Below, in pieces: positions 12,428-22,215 of a DNA stretch of 64,000 nucleotides. Origin of the DNA: Deinococcus sp. AB2017081 (GTDB lineage: Bacteria > Deinococcota > Deinococci > Deinococcales > Deinococcaceae); assembly GCF_034440735.1 (NCBI RefSeq), contig NZ_CP140098.1:2845501-2909500 (forward strand), read 5' to 3'. The notes under the pieces were generated by a model, which was not told the DNA's origin, searched no databases, and saw only the letters and a program-made list of their open reading frames with translations. Position 1 is the stretch's first letter, and the number at the start of each line of letters is the position of its first letter. The position numbers and the translations under genes are program-made.

Positions 12428-13137
12428 GGCGACTGGCCGAGGACGTCGTCCGCCTCGGTCGCTTCCAGCAGGTTCTCCAGGTGGGCGTCGTCGTTGAAGC
12501 CGAGCAGGGTGCCGCTGCCGTCGCCGAGCAGCACCCGCGTGATGCTGGTGTTCGTGACGCTCAGGCGCGACCACGCGTTGGCGGGCACCCCACCCAGCGC
12601 GAGCCCCACCGCGACGCGCACCACGCCGCCGTGCGTGAAGACCAGCACCCGTTGTCCCGGGTGCCGCTCCCGCAGCGCGTGGAAGGCCGCGCCGCAGCGG
12701 GCATACAGATCCTCCATGCTCTCGCCGCCAGGGCGGCGGGTCGCCCACGGATCGACCAGCAGTGCCTGCAGGTAGTCGGCGTGGCGCTCGCGGATGTCCG
12801 CAATGACCAGACCCGAGAGCTGCCCGACGTCAATCTCACGCAGGCCGGGGTCGAGCTGCACGGTGGGGGCACCGGCCAGCCGGGCGCTCACCGCCTGGGC
12901 CGTCTGCGAGGCCCGCAGCAGGTCGCTGGAATACACGGCCGCGAAGCCCTGCCCGGTCAGACGCTCGGCCAGCGTGGCCGCCTGGAGAATCCCGATGTGG
13001 CTCAGGGGCACGTCGGCCTGCCCCTGGTAGCGGCCGTCGGCGTTCCACGTGCTCTCGCCGTGGCGGACGACCCAGAATTCGGTGGCGGTGGCCCGGTCTG
13101 GAGCGGTGAAGCCGGTCGGGGCGAGCCGCTGCGTCAA
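12424..13137 (-). CDS. histidine phosphatase family protein
   Basis: 237 aa. The RHG catalytic motif is EFWVVRHGESTWNADGRYQG; the second phosphate-binding Arg is in SSDLLRASQTAQ, LREIDVGQLSGL carries the conserved Glu, and the second catalytic His is in VFTHGGVVRVAVG. This is the phosphoglycerate mutase-like branch of broad small-phosphate or alpha-ribazole phosphatases. The start is a TTG at 13137 that overlaps the TGA of purM (TTGA); no better start exists before RHG. Being cotranscribed with meaB, an alpha-ribazole-5-phosphate phosphatase (CobC) role in cobalamin is possible but not proven. Confidence 0.87.
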
Positions 13138-14192
13138 GGCTGACCGCCAGCGAAGGTGACGCCCTGACCGGCGATCATCTCACCGATCACCCAGGGCCGC
13201 TCGCCCGCCGCCGCCAGCGCGTCCAGCGCCGACGCCTGCTGCGCGGCGGGCACGATGAACAGGAACCCCACGCCCATGTTCAGCGCACGGAAGGCCTCGC
13301 GGCGCTCGACCTGGGCCCGCTGGACGATCAGCTCGAAGACAGGCGGCACCGTCCACGACGTGGTCTCGATCCGCATGCCCACGCCCGCCGGGAAGACGCG
13401 CGGGGGATTGTCTACCAGGCCGCCCCCGGTGATATGCGCCATGCCGCGCACGTCGACCCCGGCGCTGTGGAGGGCATCGTAGGCGGGCAGGTACGCGCGG
13501 TGCGGCACCGGCAGCACGTCCGCGAGGGTCCGCCCGTTCAGATCGGCACGGGCCTCGTTCCAGTCCAGATCGTCCAGCGCCAGGCGGGCCAGCGAGAACC
13601 CGTTGGTGTGCAGGCCCGCGCTGGGCAGTGCGATCACGGCGTCGCCGGGTTCGATCCGCGTGCCGTCGATCAGGGCGGGGCGATCGACCACACCCACGAT
13701 GGTTCCCACGATGTCGAGTTCCCCCTCGACGTACACGCCGGGCATCTCGGCCGTCTCGCCGCCCAGCAGGGCCACGCCCAGCGCCTCGCAGGCCCGCGCG
13801 GCCCCGGTGACGACCTCGGCCACGACCTCGGGGCGAAGTTTGCCCATGGCGACGTAGTCGAGGAAGAACAGCGGTCGGGCCCCCTGCACCAGGATGTCGT
13901 TCACACAGTGGTTCACGATGTCCGCGCCCAGGCCACCGTGTTTGCCGACCCGCACCGCCACCTTGGTCTTGGTGCCCACGCCGTCCGTGCTGGCGACCAG
14001 CACCGGGTCACTCAGGTGCGAGAAGGCCGCGCGGAACAGGCCGCCGAAGCCCCCGATCCCCCCCAGCACCGCGGGCGTGTGAGTCCGCGCCACCGCACCC
14101 TTCATCAGTTCCACCGCGCGGTGCCCGGCATCGATGCTCACGCCAGCGCGTTCGTACGCGGACGCCGCAGCGTCAGTCTTGCTGTCCGTCAT
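13134..14192 (-). CDS. purM: phosphoribosylformylglycinamidine cyclo-ligase PurM
   Basis: 352 aa. Purine pathway step 5: ATP-dependent closure of FGAM to AIR. Diagnostic segments are SAYERAGVSIDAG, STDGVGTKTKVAVRVGKHGGLGADIVNHCVNDIL, LLGGETAEMPGVY, LPSAGLHTNGFSLAR and HITGGGLVDNPPRVFP. The chosen ATG at 14192 has GGGAGGG just upstream. However, an in-frame ATG at 14234 lies 7 nt after a TAAACT box and would be the leaderless start, adding 14 residues (MRPPMSWTAGCGRV). Both starts may be used. First gene of the four-gene overlapping operon. Confidence 0.95.
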   Translation of the reverse strand: MTDSKTDAAASAYERAGVSIDAGHRAVELMKGAVARTHTPAVLGGIGGFGGLFRAAFSHLSDPVLVASTDGVGTKTKVAVRVGKHGGLGADIVNHCVNDILVQGARPLFFLDYVAMGKLRPEVVAEVVTGAARACEALGVALLGGETAEMPGVYVEGELDIVGTIVGVVDRPALIDGTRIEPGDAVIALPSAGLHTNGFSLARLALDDLDWNEARADLNGRTLADVLPVPHRAYLPAYDALHSAGVDVRGMAHITGGGLVDNPPRVFPAGVGMRIETTSWTVPPVFELIVQRAQVERREAFRALNMGVGFLFIVPAAQQASALDALAAAGERPWVIGEMIAGQGVTFAGGQP

Positions 14193-14244
14193 GACCCTCC
14201 CACACCCCGCCGTCCAGCTCATCGGCGGGCGCATGGAGCGCAGT

Positions 14245-14961
14245 TTACCCGACCGGCGGCCGGGGGCCGGTGTCCTGACCAGCCCGGCGGGCCAGCCACC
14301 AGCGGCCCATCGCCGCCAGCGCCACGACGCCCGACAGCACACCCACGCCCCAGAACAGCCGCTGCGCGTTGCCGCTGAGCCACACGACCAGCGCCGTGAC
14401 CGGCAGCGCCCCCACCGCCGTGGCGAGCATGAAGGGCCGGAAACCCATCCGGGCCGCCCCCGCCACGAGGTTCATCACGTCCGACGACAGCACCGGCATC
14501 AGGCGGATCATGACCACGCCCTGCACGCCGTACTTCTCGGCAAAGGCGTGGGCCTTCAGGCGGGCACTTTCGCCGGCCAGCAGCCGCACCAACGCGTCCC
14601 CGACCCAGCGCCCCAGGCCGTAGCCCGCCGCCGCGCCCAGCAGCGTGCCCGCGTACACGATGAAAAAGCCCTCCACCGGCCCGTAGGCCCGCGCCGTCAC
14701 GGCGATCATGACCAGTGCCGGGAGCACCGGCAGCACCGCCTGAACCACAAAGCCCGCGATCAGCGCGAGCGGCCCCGCCCACCCCAGCGAGTCCACGAAG
14801 GCGTGCGTGACCGCCGGATCCGTCGAGGTCAGCGCCGCGTAGCCGCGCACCAGAAAGGCCCGCACGTCCGGCAGCAGCGCCACACCCACCAGCAGCAGCA
14901 CGGCGCCGCCCAGCACGAGCCAGCGCACGTACCGGGGCGGAGCGGAGGTGGCCGTCGTCAT
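14245..14961 (-). CDS. VTT-domain (TVP38/TMEM64, DedA-like) membrane protein
   Basis: 238 aa. The start is fixed by TAGACT (14974-14969) 7 nt before the ATG at 14961. Membrane protein with the VTT/SNARE-associated core: LPVLPALVMIAVTARAYGPV, a GxxxG-type stretch GTLLGAAAGYGLGRWVGD, then LKAHAFAEKYGVQGVVMIRLMPVLSSDVMNLVAGAARMGFRPF and a last helix pair. VTT proteins are lipid scramblases or carriers (undecaprenyl phosphate in some DedA members). The substrate here is not known. It sits alone between purM and trpC with its own promoter. Confidence 0.85.
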   Translation of the reverse strand: MTTATSAPPRYVRWLVLGGAVLLLVGVALLPDVRAFLVRGYAALTSTDPAVTHAFVDSLGWAGPLALIAGFVVQAVLPVLPALVMIAVTARAYGPVEGFFIVYAGTLLGAAAGYGLGRWVGDALVRLLAGESARLKAHAFAEKYGVQGVVMIRLMPVLSSDVMNLVAGAARMGFRPFMLATAVGALPVTALVVWLSGNAQRLFWGVGVLSGVVALAAMGRWWLARRAGQDTGPRPPVG

Positions 14962-15030
14962 CCTGCCCAGTCTACGGAGTGCGTTCCCCGTTCCCATCAT
15001 CCCAAGGTTGAGCGTTGGGGGGGCTGGCCC

Positions 15031-15837
15031 TCACCCCTCCGTCAGAGAGCGCGGCGCCATCAGGTCACGGGCGGCCCGCGTCAGGTCACCGCTGCCTGCC
15101 AAGCTGGTGCCGACCAGCACCGCGTCGGCCACGTCCCGGACACGTTCCAGATCCGCCGGGGTGCGGTAGCCGCTCTCGGCGACGAGCACGCCCGTGAAGC
15201 CGGCGGCCCGTGCCCGCGCGATCAGCCGGGGGCTGACGGCCAGATCGATATGCAGCGTCGTGAGGTCACGGTTGTTCACGCCAATGATCCGCGCCCCCGC
15301 CACCAGCGCGATGTCCAGTTCGGCCTCGTCGTGCACCTCGACCAGGGCGTCGAGGCCCAGGTGGTGGGCGATCTCCAGATACGCCCCGGTCGCCCCGCCC
15401 AGCACGCTGACCATCAGCAGCGCCGCCGACGCGCCCCACTCGGCGGCCTCGCGCAGCATGACGGGATGCACCACGAAGTCCTTGCGGAGCACCGGCACGC
15501 GGACGGCCGCGACCACGTCGTGCAGCGCCTGGGCGGTGCCGTCGAAGTACCGGGGCTCGGTCAGGCACGAGATGGCCGCCGCGCCGCCCGCCTCGTAGGC
15601 CCGCGCCGCCTGCGCCGGGTCGAGGGGCGCGATGGCCCCCTGGCTGGGGCTCGCCCGCTTGACCTCCGCGATCAGGGAGAGACCGGGGGCCCGCAGCGCG
15701 GCCTCGAAGTGCCGGGTGCCGGTGCGCGGTGCACCCACGTCCGGATCGGCCGCGCGGTAGTCGGCGGCCCGTTCCATCACGATGCGGCCCAGCACGCCGG
15801 GGACGGACTCCAGGGACAGGGGCGGCAGGCCACTCAT
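15031..15837 (-). CDS. trpC: indole-3-glycerol phosphate synthase TrpC
   Basis: 268 aa, complete TIM barrel. Conserved strings LIAEVKRASPSQG (catalytic Lys), AISCLTEPRYFDG, VPVLRKDFVV, LVEVHDEAELDIAL, IGVNNRDLTTL, LVAESGYRTPADLERV and VLVGTSLAGSGD. It closes CdRP to indole-3-glycerol phosphate in tryptophan synthesis. No other trp gene is adjacent, so the pathway is scattered. A near-consensus TATACT box at 15850-15845 lies 7 nt before the ATG, giving a leaderless mRNA with no room for a leader peptide. Divergent from hpt; the promoters are packed into 62 bp. Confidence 0.96.
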   Translation of the reverse strand: MSGLPPLSLESVPGVLGRIVMERAADYRAADPDVGAPRTGTRHFEAALRAPGLSLIAEVKRASPSQGAIAPLDPAQAARAYEAGGAAAISCLTEPRYFDGTAQALHDVVAAVRVPVLRKDFVVHPVMLREAAEWGASAALLMVSVLGGATGAYLEIAHHLGLDALVEVHDEAELDIALVAGARIIGVNNRDLTTLHIDLAVSPRLIARARAAGFTGVLVAESGYRTPADLERVRDVADAVLVGTSLAGSGDLTRAARDLMAPRSLTEG

Positions 15838-15899
15838 GCGCCGGAGTATACGGGCCGCGCCTCGCCCGCCGTACAGGCCCGTGTTAGCCTGAGACTCCT

Positions 15900-16427
15900 A
15901 TGAGCCTCACCCCCGGCACCGGCCCCGTCCAGATCACCCAGGAGCAGCTTCAGGCGCGTATCCAGGAACTCGCCGCGAAGATCCGCGACGACTACCGGGG
16001 CCGTGAGCCACACCTGATCTGCGTGCTGAACGGCGCGTTCATGTTCCACGCCGACCTCGTGCGGGCCCTGGGCGTGCCGTGCACCATCGACTTCCTGCAG
16101 GCCAGCTCGTACGGCAACGCCAAGCAGTCCAGCGGTGAAGTGCGGCTGGTCAAGGATCTCCAGTTTCCCCTCAGTGACCGCCACGTGATCCTGGTCGAGG
16201 ACATCGTCGACACCGGCATCACCATGAACTACCTGCTGCACTACCTGGAGGGGCGCGGCCCCGCCAGCCTGAAGGTCGCCGCCCTGCTAAGCAAGCCCAG
16301 CCGCCGCAAGGTCGAGGTGCCCGTCGAGTACCTGGGCTTCACGATTCCCGACGCCTTCGTGTACGGCTACGGCCTCGACCGCTCCCAGTACGACCGGAAT
16401 CTGCCGTTCATCACGAGCCAGGACTGA
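15900..16427 (+). CDS. hpt: hypoxanthine phosphoribosyltransferase
   Basis: 175 aa. PRPP-binding loop VILVEDIVDTGITMNYLLHYL, the substrate-loop Lys-Gly-like segment LICVLNGAFMFHADLVRAL, and the C-terminal VEYLGFTIPDAFVYGYGLD Trp/Phe-type purine stacking region. It salvages hypoxanthine/guanine with PRPP to IMP/GMP. TAGCCT at 15885-15890 ends 9 nt before the ATG, so the 5' leader can be only a few nucleotides. Followed by a large inverted repeat shared with the convergent EEP gene. Confidence 0.95.
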   Translation: MSLTPGTGPVQITQEQLQARIQELAAKIRDDYRGREPHLICVLNGAFMFHADLVRALGVPCTIDFLQASSYGNAKQSSGEVRLVKDLQFPLSDRHVILVEDIVDTGITMNYLLHYLEGRGPASLKVAALLSKPSRRKVEVPVEYLGFTIPDAFVYGYGLDRSQYDRNLPFITSQD

Positions 16428-16459
16428 GGGGGCGCTGACGCGCCAGCAGATGGCAACAG

Positions 16460-16511
16460 GCAGAAGGCTCTAGATCTCTTCACCATCTGCCTGCTGCCTT
16501 GAGCCTTCTGC
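16460..16511. terminator. bidirectional hairpin between hpt and the EEP-fold gene
   Basis: GCAGAAGGCTC (16460-16470) and GAGCCTTCTGC (16501-16511) form an 11-bp perfect inverted repeat. A second, interleaved pair, CAGATGG (16447-16453) with CCATCTG (16483-16489), crosses it, so either hairpin or a pseudoknot could form. There is no strong T tract; a terminator for the two converging genes is the simplest reading. It resembles in style the hairpin between glcF and glcD. Confidence 0.5.
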
Positions 16512-16518
16512 ACTGCCC

Positions 16519-17601
16519 TCAGGGCAGCCTCACCGTCGTCAGCATCGCGTAGTGGTCGCTGATCTTGGGGTCGTCCTGCCGGACGCGCTCGGCGGTGCGC
16601 GGCAGACCCGCTGAGTAGAAGAAGTAGTCGATGGTGCGGTCGGGCCGGCCCACCGCCGGGTCGTTGGCGTAATGCGTGATGAACTCCGGTTCGCCAGAGT
16701 CGATCTGGGCGCGGCTGGGGAAGGACTCGTAGTTGTCCATCAGTGGGGTGAGTTCCGTATCCGGGTTGAAGTAGGCCCGTTCGCGCTCGCGCAGGCGGTC
16801 GTAGGCGGCACGGGTGCCCAGGAGGTTGAAGTCGCCGCCCATGACCCACGGGGCCGGAGTCGTATCCAGCAGCTCCTGCACGGCAGCCACCTGGTTCTGC
16901 ATGGTGGTGCAGCCCTGCGCGAAGGCGTCCATGTGGGTGTGCAGGGCGGTCAGCGGCCGGCTGCCCTGCACCGGCAGGGTCACGCCCAGCACCGCCCGCT
17001 TGAAGTTGAAGGCCACCGTGACCGGGTCGCCACAGATGCGCGGCAGCTGGTAGCGGGTGGCAGCGGCGATGCTGGTCTTGCTCAGGGTGCTCAGGCTCAG
17101 GCCGACCTTCCCCATGATCTTCGGGTGCGGCACGAACGCGGCTCGGTGGTAGTACGCCGTCGCCGTGCAGGGATACGCGCCGCCGAGTCGCGCCTGGATG
17201 AGCTGGAGCTGGTCGGCGTAGTCCGTCCGCTTCGAATCGCGGTCGACCTCCTGAAGCATCACCACGTCGGCGTTCTCGGCACGGATCACGTCCACCACCT
17301 CGTCCAGCGTGCGGGCGATCGACTCCGGGGTGGGGCGCGTATCCGGGCCGTCGCCGGCCAGGGTGTCGTAGAAGAACACGTAGCCGCGCCCGGCGAGGTA
17401 CTGCACGTTCCAGCTCAGGAGCTTCACGTCCTGCCCGGCCTTCAGTGGGGGCGTGTCGGCCGGACACGTCACGTCGGCGGCCTGCACCGGTTTCGGGTGG
17501 TCGGTCAGGGCATAGACCAGCCCGGTCAGGGCCAGTCCCACGGCCAGCAGGGACAGCACGAGTCGGGGCAGCCAGCGGATCCGGCGGAGCTGAGGTCGCA
17601 T
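16519..17601 (-). CDS. secreted endonuclease/exonuclease/phosphatase-fold protein
   Basis: 360 aa. N-terminal membrane segment (LPRLVLSLLAVGLALTGLVYA), then the EEP fold: KLLSWNVQYLAGRG (metal Asn), VVMLQEVDRD (metal Glu), a mid HTHMDAF, VMGGDFNLLG (catalytic Asp/Asn), and ISDHYAMLTTV (catalytic Asp-His). EEP enzymes are metal-dependent phosphodiesterases acting on DNA, inositol phosphates or sphingomyelin. A signal anchor suggests periplasmic action. TACACT lies 10 nt before the ATG. The earlier in-frame start at 17631 would precede the promoter and is rejected. Six cysteines in the mature part may form disulfides. Confidence 0.85.
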   Translation of the reverse strand: MRPQLRRIRWLPRLVLSLLAVGLALTGLVYALTDHPKPVQAADVTCPADTPPLKAGQDVKLLSWNVQYLAGRGYVFFYDTLAGDGPDTRPTPESIARTLDEVVDVIRAENADVVMLQEVDRDSKRTDYADQLQLIQARLGGAYPCTATAYYHRAAFVPHPKIMGKVGLSLSTLSKTSIAAATRYQLPRICGDPVTVAFNFKRAVLGVTLPVQGSRPLTALHTHMDAFAQGCTTMQNQVAAVQELLDTTPAPWVMGGDFNLLGTRAAYDRLRERERAYFNPDTELTPLMDNYESFPSRAQIDSGEPEFITHYANDPAVGRPDRTIDYFFYSAGLPRTAERVRQDDPKISDHYAMLTTVRLP

Positions 17602-17680
17602 CGTGCCCCTGAGTGTAACGTGCATCACCAAGGGACGGTATCGGTCGGCGGGGGTGATGTGCGGGCGCTACACTCCGCGC

Positions 17681-18958
<1,278 letters not shown>

Positions 18959-18970
18959 GCCGGTCGGCGC

Positions 18971-19000
18971 ATGACGTTCCCCGCCGGGCTGCGCTACACT
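18971..19000 (+). promoter_or_regulatory. promoter of the leuS leader transcript
   Basis: TACACT at 18995-19000 is the -10 box and ATGACG at 18971-18976 a 4-of-6 match to TTGACA with an 18-bp spacer. The ATG of the leader peptide at 19007 follows the -10 by 6 nt, so the transcript should begin at or next to that ATG. Confidence 0.65.
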
Positions 19001-19006
19001 TCAGGC

Positions 19007-19048
19007 ATGATCCGCTCTGCGCTTGCCATCCGGGGACGCCTCGACTGA
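19007..19048 (+). CDS. leuS leader peptide (leaderless, 13 aa)
   Basis: The ORF encodes [13 protein letters not shown] and stops at TGA 19046-19048. Its ATG is placed 6 nt after the -10 box, matching the leaderless genes in this window. It has two Leu codons, including CTT at 19022-19024, a rare codon in this GC-rich genome, and CTC at 19040-19042. The second half of the coding sequence (19030-19044) is complementary to 19062-19075, which overlaps the attenuator arm. Translation of the ORF should therefore influence RNA folding ahead of leuS. Expression is inferred. Confidence 0.6.
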   Translation: MIRSALAIRGRLD

Positions 19049-19096
19049 CCGCAAGGTGTGTTCGAGCGTCCCCGGCTGCGTGCCGGGGCTTTTTTT
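19030..19096 (+). terminator. transcription attenuator upstream of leuS
   Basis: Intrinsic terminator: CCCCGGC (19070-19076) pairs with GCCGGGG (19082-19088), followed by seven T residues (19090-19096). A competing helix pairs 19030-19044 (end of the leader peptide ORF) with 19062-19075 over 14 bp with one bulged base. The two helices share 19070-19075, so they exclude each other. This is the antiterminator/terminator layout of a translation-controlled attenuator. Which ribosome position favours read-through is not settled by inspection. Confidence 0.7.
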
Positions 19097-19118
19097 GACC
19101 CTTCCAAGGAGTACAGCC

Positions 19119-21599
19119 ATGACCCAGACGAACAACGAGAGCCCCATCCACATCCCCGAGCCGCGCATGGAGCGGTACAACCCGCACGCCATCGAGCAGA
19201 AGTGGCAGGACGCGTGGGAGAGGAGCGGCCTGTACACCTTCGACGAATCTGCTCCCGGCGAGAAGTTCTACGCGCTGACGATGTTCCCGTACCCCTCTGG
19301 AAACCTGCACATCGGGCACTGGTACGCGAACGTGGCCCCGGACGCGCGGGCGCGCTGGCTGCGGATGCGCGGGTACAACGTGCTGTTCCCGATGGGCTTC
19401 GACGCCTTCGGGCTGCCCGCCGAGAACGCGGCGATCAAGAACAACGTCGATCCGGCGAAGTGGACATACGCGAACATCGAGCGCATGGTCGGGCAGTTCC
19501 GGCGCATGGGCACCATGATCGACTGGAGCCGCCAGTTCGCCACCAGCGACCCCGAGTACTACCGCTGGAACCAGTGGTTCTTCATCGAGTTCTACAAGCG
19601 CGGCCTGGCGTACAAGAAGGGCGGCTTCGTGAACTGGTGCCCGAAGGATCAGACGGTGCTGGCGAACGAGCAGGTCGTGAACGGCCACTGCGAGCGCTGC
19701 GGCACGGCCGTGGAGAAACGCAACCTGAGCCAGTGGTACCTGAAGATCACGGACTACGCCGACGAGCTGCTGGACTTCAGCGATACCGACATGCCCGAGA
19801 AGGTGCGCCTGATGCAGACGAACTGGATCGGGAAGTCCGTGGGCGCGGAGGTGACCTTCGACACGCCGGCCGGGCCGGAGACGGTGTTCACGACCCGCCC
19901 GGACACCCTGATGGGCGCGACGTTCATGGTGCTGGCCCCCGAGCACGCCAAGGTGGGCGCGCTGACCACCGACGAGCAGCGTGACGCCGTGGAGGCCTAC
20001 GTGGCGGCGGCGGGCCGCAAGACGGACGTGGAACGCCAGCAGGAGGGCGAGAAGACCGGCGTGTTCACCGGCAGCTATGCCACGCACCCCATCACCGGGC
20101 ACCAGCTGCCGATCTGGGTGGCGGACTACGTGCTGGTCACGTACGGCACCGGCTCGATCATGGCCGTGCCCGCCCACGACGAGCGCGACTTCGCGTTCGC
20201 CCGGCAGTTCGGCCTGGACATCGTGGAGGTCATCCGTGCCGAAGGCGGCGAGCCGATGGCCGCGGACGCCGGAGAGGCGTACACCGGCGAGGGCGTGATC
20301 GTGAACTCCGGCGAGTTCGACGGCCTGCCCGGTGGGAAGGCCAGCATCGCGGGGATCGTGGAGCGGCTGGAGGCGCGCGGCATCGCGACCGCGAAGACCA
20401 CGTACCGCCTGCGCGACTGGCTGTTCGCCCGCCAGCGGTACTGGGGCACGCCCATTCCCTTCGTGCACTGCCCCGAGCACGGCGCGCAGCCGGTGCCCGA
20501 GGATCAGCTGCCCGTCCGGTTGCCGGAGAACGTGGCGTTCACCCCGACCGGCCAGAGCCCGCTGAAGCTGGACAGGGCGTGGCTGGCAACGACCTGCCCG
20601 GTGTGCGGCGGCCCCGCCGAGCGGGACACGGACACCATGGACACCTTCGTGGACTCCAGCTGGTACATGTACCGCTACCTGAGCCCCGGCTACCACGACG
20701 GCCCGTTCGACCCGAGCAAGGACGGCATGATGCCGGTGAACCTGTACACGGGCGGCATCGAGCACGCGATCCTGCACCTGCTGTACTCGCGCTTCTGGGT
20801 GAAGGTCATGCGCGACCTGGGCCTGACCAAGCACAGCGAGCCCTTCGCAAGGTTGCGCAACCAGGGCATGATCCTGGGCGAGGACGGCGAGAAGATGAGC
20901 AAATCAAGCGGGAACGTCGTCGACCCGGACGACCTGGTGCGCGAGTACGGCGCGGACACCGTGCGCACGTACCTGATGTTCATCGCGCCGTGGGAGCTGG
21001 GCGGCCCGTGGGATCCGCAGGGCATCAACGGCCCCGCGAAGTGGCTGTCGCGCGTGTGGAACGTGTACTTCGAGGACGGCACGAGCGGCCCCGCCGAGAC
21101 CACGACCGAGGCCGACCTGCGCTACGCCGTGCACAGCACCCTGAAGAAGGTGACGGGCGACTTCGACCGCCTGAGCTTCAACACCATCATCGCCTCGCTG
21201 ATGGAACTGACGAACACGCTGGTGAAGGCCAAGCGCTCGCCCGCCGCCGGCACCGCCGCGTGGGACGAGGCGTTGGACATCTTCAACCGCCTGCTGGCCC
21301 CGGTCGTCCCGCACATCGCCGAGGAGATCTGGCACCAGCGCGGGCTGGAGGGCAGCGTGCACACGCAGTCCTGGCCCGCCGTGGACGAGGCCGCCGCCAC
21401 CCGAGACACTGTGACCATCGGGGTGCAGGTGGGCGGCAAGGTGCGCGGGCAGGTCACGATCTCCAAGACCGCCACCCAGGACGAGGCGATGGCCGCTGCC
21501 CGCGCGAATGCCGACGTGGCCCGCTTCGTCGAGGGCAGGGAGACGGTGAAGGAGATCTACGTGCCCGGCCGGATCATCAACATCGTCGTCAAGGGCTGA
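19119..21599 (+). CDS. leuS: leucyl-tRNA synthetase
   Basis: 826 aa. The start is the ATG at 19119 with AAGGAG 7 nt upstream; the longer frame lies in the attenuator. HIGH-type motif [17 protein letters not shown], a zinc/CP1 editing insertion ([22 protein letters not shown] and the threonine-rich [13 protein letters not shown] region), KMSKS motif [27 protein letters not shown], and a C-terminal anticodon-binding domain ending in [16 protein letters not shown]. It charges tRNA(Leu). Unlike most first genes here it uses a Shine-Dalgarno and a leader with attenuator, which points to control by leucyl-tRNA charging or translation rate. Confidence 0.98.
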   Translation: MTQTNNESPIHIPEPRMERYNPHAIEQKWQDAWERSGLYTFDESAPGEKFYALTMFPYPSGNLHIGHWYANVAPDARARWLRMRGYNVLFPMGFDAFGLPAENAAIKNNVDPAKWTYANIERMVGQFRRMGTMIDWSRQFATSDPEYYRWNQWFFIEFYKRGLAYKKGGFVNWCPKDQTVLANEQVVNGHCERCGTAVEKRNLSQWYLKITDYADELLDFSDTDMPEKVRLMQTNWIGKSVGAEVTFDTPAGPETVFTTRPDTLMGATFMVLAPEHAKVGALTTDEQRDAVEAYVAAAGRKTDVERQQEGEKTGVFTGSYATHPITGHQLPIWVADYVLVTYGTGSIMAVPAHDERDFAFARQFGLDIVEVIRAEGGEPMAADAGEAYTGEGVIVNSGEFDGLPGGKASIAGIVERLEARGIATAKTTYRLRDWLFARQRYWGTPIPFVHCPEHGAQPVPEDQLPVRLPENVAFTPTGQSPLKLDRAWLATTCPVCGGPAERDTDTMDTFVDSSWYMYRYLSPGYHDGPFDPSKDGMMPVNLYTGGIEHAILHLLYSRFWVKVMRDLGLTKHSEPFARLRNQGMILGEDGEKMSKSSGNVVDPDDLVREYGADTVRTYLMFIAPWELGGPWDPQGINGPAKWLSRVWNVYFEDGTSGPAETTTEADLRYAVHSTLKKVTGDFDRLSFNTIIASLMELTNTLVKAKRSPAAGTAAWDEALDIFNRLLAPVVPHIAEEIWHQRGLEGSVHTQSWPAVDEAAATRDTVTIGVQVGGKVRGQVTISKTATQDEAMAAARANADVARFVEGRETVKEIYVPGRIINIVVKG

Positions 21600-21613
21600 C
21601 CATCTCCACCACG

Positions 21614-21638
21614 CGGCACCGGGCACGTCTCGGTGCCG
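21614..21638 (+). terminator. hairpin terminator after leuS
   Basis: CGGCACCG (21614-21621) and CGGTGCCG (21631-21638) form an 8-bp stem with a 9-nt loop, followed by TCTTCC. Position just after the leuS stop supports a terminator; the T tract is weak. Confidence 0.65.
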
Positions 21639-21675
21639 TCTTCCATGCCGCCCCAATCCGGCGTAGCGTCCAGAA

Positions 21676-22212
21676 GTGATCCCGCGCTTTCTGCTGACGC
21701 TGCTGGTGCTCCTGCCGATGCTCCTGGGCACCGCCCACGCGGCCCCGGTGAACGCCTGCGCCGACACGCGAACCGCGCTGGCTGCCCGGCTGCCACTGGT
21801 CAGTGAGAACGAGGCCCCGTTCGTGCGGATTCAGGAACGGGTGCTGGAGATCGGCTGCGCGAACCTGCCCGCCTTCGACGATCCGGCGTGGTTTACCGGG
21901 ACGCTGCCCGTGTTCATCGGGAGTTTCCTGGCCCAGGGGGGCGGGTGGCCGGCGGTGGCGTCGGGGTGCGCCGCGCCGCTGACCGGCCCGCTGACGTGCG
22001 GCGAGCTGATGGTGAGCGAGCACATCCACGCCGATCTACTGGCGGCGCTGCGGGTGGCCGGATGCGGCACCGGGGCCGACTGGGCCCGCATGGGCGGCTA
22101 CATCCAGGCAGCGGCGGCCGAGGAGGGGACGCTGTGGGCATGGGGCGCGGCCGTGCTGATCCCGATCCGGCGGCTGGAGGTGCGGCTGCGCTGCGTTCGG
22201 GGCGACTGGTGA
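21676..22212 (+). CDS. secreted hypothetical protein
   Basis: 178 aa, not recognised. The start is a GTG with TAGCGT (21664-21669) 6 nt upstream. Signal peptide of about 22 residues: FLLTLLVLLPMLLGTAHA with an AHA-type cleavage site. The mature part has six cysteines (NACADT, EIGCANL, ASGCAAPLT, LTCGELM, VAGCGTG, LRCVRG), enough for three disulfides, and no known enzyme motif. It is probably a small periplasmic or surface protein. Convergent with the amidohydrolase, stop codons 3 bp apart. Confidence 0.65.
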   Translation: MIPRFLLTLLVLLPMLLGTAHAAPVNACADTRTALAARLPLVSENEAPFVRIQERVLEIGCANLPAFDDPAWFTGTLPVFIGSFLAQGGGWPAVASGCAAPLTGPLTCGELMVSEHIHADLLAALRVAGCGTGADWARMGGYIQAAAAEEGTLWAWGAAVLIPIRRLEVRLRCVRGDW

Positions 22213-22215
22213 GGG

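Noticed and set aside
19007..19118. T-box riboswitch before leuS
   Set aside because: No T-box consensus (GGGTGGNACC) or specifier stem; the leader ORF and terminator explain the sequence better.
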